Shown: positions 57,920 to 64,000 of the stretch, one piece after another
Numbering within the stretch: the stretch's first letter is position 1
Layout: the number at the start of each line of letters is the position of its first letter
Origin: Phycisphaerae bacterium
GTDB taxonomy: Bacteria > Planctomycetota > Phycisphaerae > SM23-33
Assembly: GCA_011050235.1 (NCBI GenBank)
Contig: DRGC01000049.1
Span: forward strand, 95,543-159,542
Length of the DNA: 64,000 nt
Reading direction: 5' to 3'
Made by a program: the position numbers and the translations under genes
The notes under the pieces: generated by a model
Told to the model about the DNA's origin: nothing
Databases searched by the model: none
What the model saw: the letters and a program-made list of their open reading frames with translations, nothing else

Positions 57920-59062
57920 ATGGCCAACGACATCCTTATCGACCGTCTCCTGGAGACCTGCATCAAGAAAGGCGCCAGCGACCTGCATCTGCACGTGGGT
58001 CGCCCGCCGACGCTACGGCTGAACGGCCGCCTGCGCCCGCTGGAAACCAAGGTCCTCGAGCCCGAAGACACAATCAAGCTCATGCGAGCCATCACTCCCG
58101 ACCGCTGCCAGCAGGAACTGCAGGAACAGGGCGGCACGGACTTCGGCTTTGAGTTCGGCGAGGCCGGCCGCTTTCGAACGGCCGTCTTTCAGCAAAAAGG
58201 CAACATCTCCATCACGCTGCGGCTGATCCCGTCGAAGCTGTTCACCTTCGAGGAGATCGGCCTGCCGCCCATCGTCACCAGCTTGTGTCGCCGCCCTCGC
58301 GGCATGTTCCTGGTTACCGGACCAACCGGATCGGGAAAGACCACCACGCTGGCGACGATGATCAACTACATCAATGAGAACTTCGACAAGCACATCATCA
58401 CCATCGAAGATCCCATCGAATACTACCACTCCCACAAGAAGTCGATGGTCAACCAGCGTGAAGTCGGCGCCGACGTCCCCAGCTTCTCCGAGGCCCTGCG
58501 ACGTGCGCTACGAATGGACCCGGACGTGATCCTCGTCGGCGAGCTGCGCGACCTGGAGACTATCGAGGCGGCCCTGCGGGCGGCCGAAACCGGCCACCTG
58601 GTCTTCGGCACGCTGCACACCAACAGCGCCCAGGGCACGGTGACGCGGATTGTCGACCAGTTCCCCGTCAACCAGCAGGAACAGGTCCGCATTCAGTTGG
58701 CCGGATCGATGATCGCGTGCCTCTGTCAGAGCCTCCTGCCCCGCTTGGATACCCGCGGCCGAATCGCCGCGTTCGAGTTCATGGTGGTCACCAACGCCAT
58801 CCAGAACCTGATCCGCGAGAACAAGACGTTCCGGATTCCCTCGTCCATCCAGACCGGAAAGAAGCACAACATGCAGCTGCTGGACGACCATATTTTTCGG
58901 CTGTTCCTCGAGGGCAAGGTCGCCGAACCTGACGCGATGGACCACAGTCACAACGCCACGCAGATGCAGGAGCGCATCGAGGCCCACCGCAAGGGGCGGC
59001 TACTCGATACGGATGCGCCTGCCGGCGAGCCCGAAGCCCCGGGACAGCCGCCGCGCAAATAA
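57920..59062 (+). CDS. pilT: Type IV pilus retraction ATPase PilT
   Basis: A 380-residue protein of standard PilT length. It starts with GASDLHLHVGRPPTLRLNG, the PilT N-terminal domain, has Walker A GPTGSGKTTT from residue 134 (Lys140), VILVGELRDLET as Walker B, and GTLHTNSAQGT as His box. It lacks the zinc Cys pairs of PilB. It depolymerises pili and drives twitching or DNA uptake. It follows pilB after 17 bases. A Pro-rich end (EPEAPGQPPRK) is not essential. Confidence 0.92.
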   Translation: MANDILIDRLLETCIKKGASDLHLHVGRPPTLRLNGRLRPLETKVLEPEDTIKLMRAITPDRCQQELQEQGGTDFGFEFGEAGRFRTAVFQQKGNISITLRLIPSKLFTFEEIGLPPIVTSLCRRPRGMFLVTGPTGSGKTTTLATMINYINENFDKHIITIEDPIEYYHSHKKSMVNQREVGADVPSFSEALRRALRMDPDVILVGELRDLETIEAALRAAETGHLVFGTLHTNSAQGTVTRIVDQFPVNQQEQVRIQLAGSMIACLCQSLLPRLDTRGRIAAFEFMVVTNAIQNLIRENKTFRIPSSIQTGKKHNMQLLDDHIFRLFLEGKVAEPDAMDHSHNATQMQERIEAHRKGRLLDTDAPAGEPEAPGQPPRK

Positions 59063-59086
59063 GAGACGTTCAAGAGAGTTTTCGTC

Positions 59087-60850
59087 GTGGCCAAAGACGG
59101 ACAAGATGTCAACATTGCCGACCTTCGCGGCCGACCCATCGGCCGCGTCCTGGTGAAAATGGGGCGCGTGACCCGAACGCAAGTCCACGAAGCCCTCGAG
59201 GTGCAGAAGGAAAAGGGCGGCCTGCTGGGTCAGATCATGGTGGACCTGGACGTGATCACTGAGAAGACCCGCAACCTTGCCCTGGCCCACCAGGCGGGGA
59301 TGGACTTCGTGGACGTCGGGTCCGTCGACATTTCCGACGACGTCATCAAGCTTATCCCGGGGCAGATGGCCAACGCCTACCACATCATTCCGCTGGATTA
59401 CGACGACGACACGAAGACCCTCACCGTCGCGATGGCCTCGCCTGACAACTTCCGCGCGACCGACGACCTCAAGATGCTGATGGGGTTCAACGTGATCGCC
59501 AAGATCACTGAAGCGGAACAGTTGGACAAGGCGCTGATGCGGTACTACGGCGTCGAGCCGGAGTCCATCGCCGAACTGATCAACGAGATGGCCGACGACA
59601 GTGAGTTGACCATGATCCCCGGCGGCGTCCGCACCGAAAGTATCGACGAGGACAGCATCCGCCAGATGGCCGACGCCAGCCCTGTCAAACGACTGGTCAA
59701 CATGGTCCTGCTGGAGGCGATCCGAAACCGCGCGTCGGACATTCACTTCGAACCGTTCGAAGACGAGTTCAAGATGCGCTATCGCATCGACGGCCTGCTG
59801 TACGAAATGCTGCCTCCGCCCAAGGGCATCGCCGTGGCGATCGCATCGCGCATCAAGGTGATGGCCCGCCTCGACATCGCCGAGCGCCGTATGCCGCAGG
59901 ACGGGCGAATCGAGTTGGAGGTGGGCGGCTCACCGGTGGACCTGCGTGTGTCGGTCCTGCCGACGATGTTCGGTGAAAGCGTCGTGCTGCGTGTCCTGGA
60001 CCGGTCCAACGTCTCGCTGGACCTGGACCGCCTGGGCGCCCGTGAAGATGACCTGCGCATGGTGCGGCAGCTGATCCATCGCCCCAATGGCATCATCATC
60101 GTCACAGGCCCGACCGGCTCGGGCAAGACCACCACGCTTTACTCGGCCCTGAACGAGCTGAACGACGAGGCCGTCAAGATCCTCACCGCAGAGGACCCCG
60201 TCGAATACGATATCGACGGCCTGATCCAGGTGCAGATCAACGAGGACATCGGCCTGACCTTCGCCAGGGCCCTGCGGTCGTTCCTGCGGCAGGACCCGGA
60301 CATCGTTCTGATCGGTGAGATTCGCGACCTGGAGACCGCCGAGATCGCCGTACAGGCGTCCCTGACGGGCCATTTGGTCTTCAGCACGCTGCACACCAAC
60401 GACGCCCCGTCGGCCATCGCGCGACTGCTGGACCTGCAGCTGGAGCCCTTCCTCGTCACCGCCACGCTCGAGGCCATCGTCGCCCAGCGACTGGTGCGGC
60501 AGATATGCACACGGTGCAAGGAGCCCTTCCACCCCACCGAAGAGATGCTGATGGAACTGGGCCTCACCCCCGACGACGTGAAGGACCAGACGTTCTTCCA
60601 CGGAGCCGGATGCGATTTCTGCCGCTCGACCGGCTACAGCGGGCGCGAAGCGATCTTTGAAATCATGGTCCTCGACGATGAGCTGCGTGAGTTGATCATG
60701 GAGCGGACCAGCACGGGCAAACTGCGAGAGGCCGCCCGCAAGCGAGGCATGCGGACCCTGCGGGATACGGGACTTCTGGCGATTTTCGACGGAGGGACCA
60801 CTATCGAAGAGGTGGTCGACCAGACGATCATGGAAGATATGGATCAGTAG
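59087..60850 (+). CDS. Second PilB/GspE-family ATPase
   Basis: A 587-residue GspE paralogue. Its N-terminal domain PIGRVLVKMGRVTRTQVHEA, then LLGQIMVDLDVITEK, is closer to the MshEN consensus than that of the first PilB, with Leu/Gly and Gln positions that contact c-di-GMP in MshE. Walker A GPTGSGKTT begins at 341, Walker B VLIGEIRDLET near 407; the zinc Cys pairs (CTRC, CDFC) are present. GTG is the start, 24 bases after pilT. A second motor in one operon may serve a different system, or be used under another signal. Confidence 0.9.
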   Translation: MAKDGQDVNIADLRGRPIGRVLVKMGRVTRTQVHEALEVQKEKGGLLGQIMVDLDVITEKTRNLALAHQAGMDFVDVGSVDISDDVIKLIPGQMANAYHIIPLDYDDDTKTLTVAMASPDNFRATDDLKMLMGFNVIAKITEAEQLDKALMRYYGVEPESIAELINEMADDSELTMIPGGVRTESIDEDSIRQMADASPVKRLVNMVLLEAIRNRASDIHFEPFEDEFKMRYRIDGLLYEMLPPPKGIAVAIASRIKVMARLDIAERRMPQDGRIELEVGGSPVDLRVSVLPTMFGESVVLRVLDRSNVSLDLDRLGAREDDLRMVRQLIHRPNGIIIVTGPTGSGKTTTLYSALNELNDEAVKILTAEDPVEYDIDGLIQVQINEDIGLTFARALRSFLRQDPDIVLIGEIRDLETAEIAVQASLTGHLVFSTLHTNDAPSAIARLLDLQLEPFLVTATLEAIVAQRLVRQICTRCKEPFHPTEEMLMELGLTPDDVKDQTFFHGAGCDFCRSTGYSGREAIFEIMVLDDELRELIMERTSTGKLREAARKRGMRTLRDTGLLAIFDGGTTIEEVVDQTIMEDMDQ

Positions 60851-60957
60851 TGGCCAAAGCGTCCATTTACGCTACAATATACATGGAGGCCGGCCTTCCC
60901 CGGTCGCCGTAGGTCCTGAAATATAGCAACTTAACCGATGTTCTTTTGGAGCAATCG

Positions 60958-62208
60958 ATGCCGACATTCACCTATAAAGCCATGAACAGTGTCGGCCAGC
61001 CCATCAAGGGCGAGGTCGACGCATCCAATAACGAAGATGCGATCGCCAAGATTCGCCAAAAAGGCGAGTTTCCCATCGACGTCAAGGAAAAGGCCGGTCG
61101 CCGAGCGCCGCGTGGCGCTGGCGCAGCTGGCCCCCAACGCCGAGGAGGCGCCCGCCGGGTCGGCCGAGTTCCGTCCAAGATGCTGGTCCAGTTCACGCGC
61201 CAGCTGTCGACGCTCATCGACGCCGGCCTGCCCGTGTTGCGGTCGCTGCGAATTCTCGAACAACAACAGAAGCCCGGCCCGATGCGGCTGGCAATCCGTC
61301 TGATCGCCGACGAAGTGGAAGAAGGCACGCCCCTGTCCGAGGCGATGGGGCGACACCCCAAGGCCTTCGATCGCTTGTTCGTCAACATGATCCGCGCCGG
61401 TGAGCTTGGCGGCGTCCTCGACGTGGTCCTCAAACGCCTGGCGGAGTTCCTCGAACGGATGCAGGCCCTGCGACGCAAGGTGATCGGCGCGATGATCTAT
61501 CCCGCCGCCGTGATCACCTTCGCCGTGCTGATCGTGATGGGCATCATGATTTGGGTCATCCCCGAGTTCACGAAGATCTTCGCGGACATGAATACGCAGT
61601 TGCCCACCATGACCAAGGTGCTGATGATCATGAGCAAGTGGGTCGCCAGGGACTTCGGCTGGGCCGTTATTCTCGCAATCCCCTTCGGTATGTTCATGCT
61701 CTTGAAGCTGCTGCGAATGTCCGACTCGGGGCGATACTTTGTCGATTCGGTCAAGCTGCACATCCCCATCATGGGACAGATCGTCGGCAAGACGTCCGTC
61801 TCCCGTTTCAGCCGGACCTTGGGCACGCTGCTCAATGCGGGCGTTCCGATCCTCGAAGCCCTGAACATCACCCGCGAGACCGCCGGGAACGAGGTGTTCT
61901 CCCGCGCGATGATCAGCGTCCGCGACGGCATCCGCGAGGGCGAGAGCTTCGCCGAACCCCTTCGCCAGGCCAAGATCGTCGAGCCGATGGTCGTCAACAT
62001 GATCGACGTCGGTGAGGAAACCGGCGAACTGGACGAAATGCTGGAAAAGATCGCCGACACCTACGACGACGAAGTCGAGACCATGGTCGCGAGCATGGTC
62101 TCGTTGCTCGAGCCGATCATGGTCATCACCCTGGGCCTGATCGTGGGCTTTATCGTCGTCTCACTGTTCCTGCCGATGGTCCATATGCTGCAGACTTTCC
62201 AGGGCTAA
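60958..62208 (+). CDS. pilC: Inner-membrane platform protein PilC/GspF
   Basis: A 416-residue protein with the two GspF cytoplasmic domains (FTRQLSTLIDAGLPVLRSLR and FSRTLGTLLNAGVPILEAL) each followed by membrane helices (near residues 165-190, 210-235 and the C-terminus). It forms the rotor-like core on which the ATPases act. The ATG at 60958-60960 follows GGAG; a TTG at 60946 would add four residues. TACAAT at 60883-60888 upstream is a possible internal -10 box, so the second half of the operon may have its own promoter. Confidence 0.92.
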   Translation: MPTFTYKAMNSVGQPIKGEVDASNNEDAIAKIRQKGEFPIDVKEKAGRRAPRGAGAAGPQRRGGARRVGRVPSKMLVQFTRQLSTLIDAGLPVLRSLRILEQQQKPGPMRLAIRLIADEVEEGTPLSEAMGRHPKAFDRLFVNMIRAGELGGVLDVVLKRLAEFLERMQALRRKVIGAMIYPAAVITFAVLIVMGIMIWVIPEFTKIFADMNTQLPTMTKVLMIMSKWVARDFGWAVILAIPFGMFMLLKLLRMSDSGRYFVDSVKLHIPIMGQIVGKTSVSRFSRTLGTLLNAGVPILEALNITRETAGNEVFSRAMISVRDGIREGESFAEPLRQAKIVEPMVVNMIDVGEETGELDEMLEKIADTYDDEVETMVASMVSLLEPIMVITLGLIVGFIVVSLFLPMVHMLQTFQG

Positions 62209-62233
62209 GCATTGCCGAAAGGATGAGTGATCC

Positions 62234-63001
62234 ATGCACACCGATACGATCCACAATGTCCGGCGCCGTCGAGGGGGACGGGCCTTCACGCTGGCGGAGC
62301 TTCTGATCGTGATCGTCATCATCGGGCTGCTCATGGCGATCCTGACGCCCACAATTACAGCCATCATGCAGCAGGTCTACACCGCCAGATCCCTTGCCCG
62401 CATCAACGAACTTAGCAACGGCGCCAACGTTTTCAAAGAGGAGTTCGGCAAGTACCCCGGTCAGGACGACTACCTCAAGCACAGCCAGCCCGCCGCATCC
62501 AACTGGACCTACACTTATACGGGCAGCCAGGTGCTGGCGGCCCACATGTTCGGCCTGTACGACGAGAGGAATCCCAACCCTTACCATGTCTTCGACAACG
62601 GTAAACTCGACGATCTACTGCCCACCAGCAAATATGCCCCCTACGACCCCGACGTACTCAAGACCATCGTCAGCGACGGCGGCACGAAGCTCTACCTGAC
62701 GATCTCCGACGGATTTCCCAAGGCCCGAGCCCTGTGCTATTACATGTCCGCCCAAGGCCTGGGGGTCAAGCAGTTCCACTACTCCCAGAACGACGTCTAC
62801 ACCGGCGGCAACGCCGCAGACCCTGAAGGAAAAAAAGCCTTCAAGAGGTATGAGACCATGATCGTCGAGCCTCGCATCGACCCCGGGTCCTATGGCGGGG
62901 GATCAAGCATTAAGCCCGCCATCAACAACGGACATTTCCTGCTGATCGGCCCCGGCAAGGACAACGAATTCTTTACGACCGACGATGTCAAGAACTGGTG
63001 A
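62234..63001 (+). CDS. Pseudopilin with class III leader (first of three)
   Basis: A 255-residue protein. RAFTLAELLIVIVIIGLLMA near residues 16-35 is the prepilin leader and helix with cleavage after Ala and Glu at +5. The following part has HFLLIGPGKDNEFFTTDD at the end, the G-P-D-type terminal loop of GspG-like planctomycetal pseudopilins. It is longer than classical GspG (about 145). It starts 25 bases after pilC, and GTGA overlap places the next gene start at its stop. Confidence 0.87.
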   Translation: MHTDTIHNVRRRRGGRAFTLAELLIVIVIIGLLMAILTPTITAIMQQVYTARSLARINELSNGANVFKEEFGKYPGQDDYLKHSQPAASNWTYTYTGSQVLAAHMFGLYDERNPNPYHVFDNGKLDDLLPTSKYAPYDPDVLKTIVSDGGTKLYLTISDGFPKARALCYYMSAQGLGVKQFHYSQNDVYTGGNAADPEGKKAFKRYETMIVEPRIDPGSYGGGSSIKPAINNGHFLLIGPGKDNEFFTTDDVKNW

Positions 63002-63009
63002 GGACACTG

Positions 63010-63741
63010 ATGCGCCGCCATGCGACCAGACATAACTCCGCCTTCACGCTGATCGAGCTGTCGGTCGTCATCCTCATCATCACGATGATGATGTTGATGG
63101 CCGTGCCCGCCGTCAGCAAGATCGTTGCGCAGGCCCGGCGAGATCTGTCCGTCAGCATCATGCACCAACTTGAAATCGCCTGCCATGAATTCAAGCTCGA
63201 CGTGCAAGTCAACGGCCTGTATCAGTATCCTCGATCCAGCGATGTGGACTACCCCACTTGGTCCGGGTCGCAGTTGCTGCGCCTTCAACTGACGGGCTAT
63301 GCCGCCGACGACGGGGACGACGGGCTTCCCGGTAAGTTCAAGAGCTTCGAGACACTGGCCACCGACGACGGCCACAACGGGTTCGGGTTCCGTCTGACTG
63401 AAAGAGGCCGTGTCTACGGCCCCTACGGCGGGGCGGAGAATATGGACTTCGGCTCGCGAGACGAGCACTCGTTCTTCGTCGATGCCTTCGACCACGAGTT
63501 CTACTATTATCGCTATGATCCGGAGTCCAACGACTACGACGACGATGACAACAGCCCCCGCAATCCCCAGGGCGTCGTTGTCAACGTTACCGAGTATGCA
63601 ACGGACCCCACAACCAACAGCTATTACCGCATCGACGATTTTGTCATTTTCAGCGCCGGGCCGGACGGGTACATCGAAGCCTATGATCCCGTCGATCCCA
63701 CCGCCAGCGATGACGTAACCAATGTTTTTCCGGAGTTCTAG
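63010..63741 (+). CDS. Pseudopilin (second of three)
   Basis: A 243-residue protein with SAFTLIELSVVILIITMMML as the prepilin motif and FVIFSAGPDGYIEAYDP close to the C-terminus, a GspG-type calcium-like loop. The middle is rich in Asp and Tyr. The ATG at 63010 has GAGG just before it; a GTG at 62998 overlaps the previous stop and is less likely. It should be processed by a prepilin peptidase not found in this window. Confidence 0.87.
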   Translation: MRRHATRHNSAFTLIELSVVILIITMMMLMAVPAVSKIVAQARRDLSVSIMHQLEIACHEFKLDVQVNGLYQYPRSSDVDYPTWSGSQLLRLQLTGYAADDGDDGLPGKFKSFETLATDDGHNGFGFRLTERGRVYGPYGGAENMDFGSRDEHSFFVDAFDHEFYYYRYDPESNDYDDDDNSPRNPQGVVVNVTEYATDPTTNSYYRIDDFVIFSAGPDGYIEAYDPVDPTASDDVTNVFPEF

Positions 63742-63743
63742 AC

Positions 63744-64000
63744 ATGCGATATTCCCACGCATCTTCGCCACAGCATCGTCCATCCCGCCCCCCACGGCGG
63801 CGCGGGTTCACCATGATCGAATTGATGATCGTGCTGATGATCCTGTCTCTTCTCGTGGCCATGGTGGTCGGCATCGGCAACTACGTTGCCGAAGAGCAAT
63901 ATCGCAAGCAGACCCGGGGTTACCAGGTCATCATCCTGGGCGCCATCCAACGATATACCCAGATTACTGGCGGGGCGCCGTCGGCCGGAGAGTCCGGAGA
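63744..64000 (+). CDS. Pseudopilin (third), cut by the window edge
   Basis: 85 residues are visible and no stop is reached. RRRGFTMIELMIVLMILSLL is a textbook prepilin leader with Gly at -1 and Glu at +5, preceded by a basic and Pro-rich stretch. It begins 2 bases after the previous stop. It belongs to the same operon; the full length and subtype cannot be judged. Confidence 0.85.
   Translation, partial: MRYSHASSPQHRPSRPPRRRGFTMIELMIVLMILSLLVAMVVGIGNYVAEEQYRKQTRGYQVIILGAIQRYTQITGGAPSAGESG

Overview
The window reads as a piece of a Planctomycetota chromosome, most likely of the class Phycisphaerae. The base composition is GC-rich. Typical signs are several sulfatases, a PEP-CTERM protein with dockerin-like calcium loops, many pseudopilins (one with an H-x9-DG motif), a GspE/PilT/GspF pilus cluster, DUF2961/GH172 and DUF2339 proteins, HEAT-, TPR-, LRR- and WG-repeat proteins and an ECF sigma operon. 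An anaerobic-type sulfatase maturase suggests the host can live without oxygen. No rRNA, tRNA, CRISPR array or intact transposase was seen. The assignment to class is an inference from gene content.

Layout. 1-2.2 kb: the 5' end of a zinc alcohol dehydrogenase, a lipoprotein and a sulfatase-superfamily enzyme whose usual Cys/Ser is Thr. 2.4-5.3 kb: a phosphate block (Na/Pi cotransporter, PhoU-like regulator, PHP phosphoesterase). 5.4-21.7 kb: a sulfated-glycan type locus with a GH95-like hydrolase, two Cys-type sulfatases, their radical-SAM maturase with an unusual SEC-C tail, DUF2284, an FG-GAP propeller, a GH172 enzyme, a pseudopilin, a sugar isomerase, a GT39-like transferase and two URO-D family proteins. 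Its gaps are full of small palindromic repeats. 21.8-26.2 kb: a duplicated gene-tail fragment, a CANCH-propeller-TPR protein and the PEP-CTERM protein.

26.6-35.6 kb (minus strand): an operon that starts with an ECF sigma factor and a membrane anti-sigma, followed by an exported protein, a CsgG-like protein and a 1788-residue exported CsgG/CsgG/propeller/WG/PDZ protein. This is the best candidate for an undescribed system. 36-49 kb: large repeat proteins (24 x 24-residue LRR; 14 RCC1 units plus four SdrD-B domains plus a seven-bladed propeller), a DUF2339 membrane protein, a small zinc-ribbon membrane protein and a patatin lipase.

49-64 kb: csrA, an HD-GYP protein, a HEAT protein with an exported degenerate receiver domain, a 2-hydroxyacid dehydrogenase, a TPR protein, a release-factor-like protein, then a pilus/type II secretion operon (pilB-pilT-pilB-pilC and three pseudopilins, the last cut by the window edge). 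CsrA, the HD-GYP protein and the N-terminal domains of the two PilB proteins suggest that c-di-GMP and RNA-level control feed into pilus or secretion activity.

The most interesting signals are the ECF operon, a roughly 95-residue module shared by a pseudopilin (minus strand, 16.1-16.4 kb) and the C-terminus of the RCC1/propeller giant, the maturase-SEC-C fusion whose linker contains a G9 tract and a perfect palindrome, and the near-identical 165-bp duplication between 21.9 and 26.6 kb.
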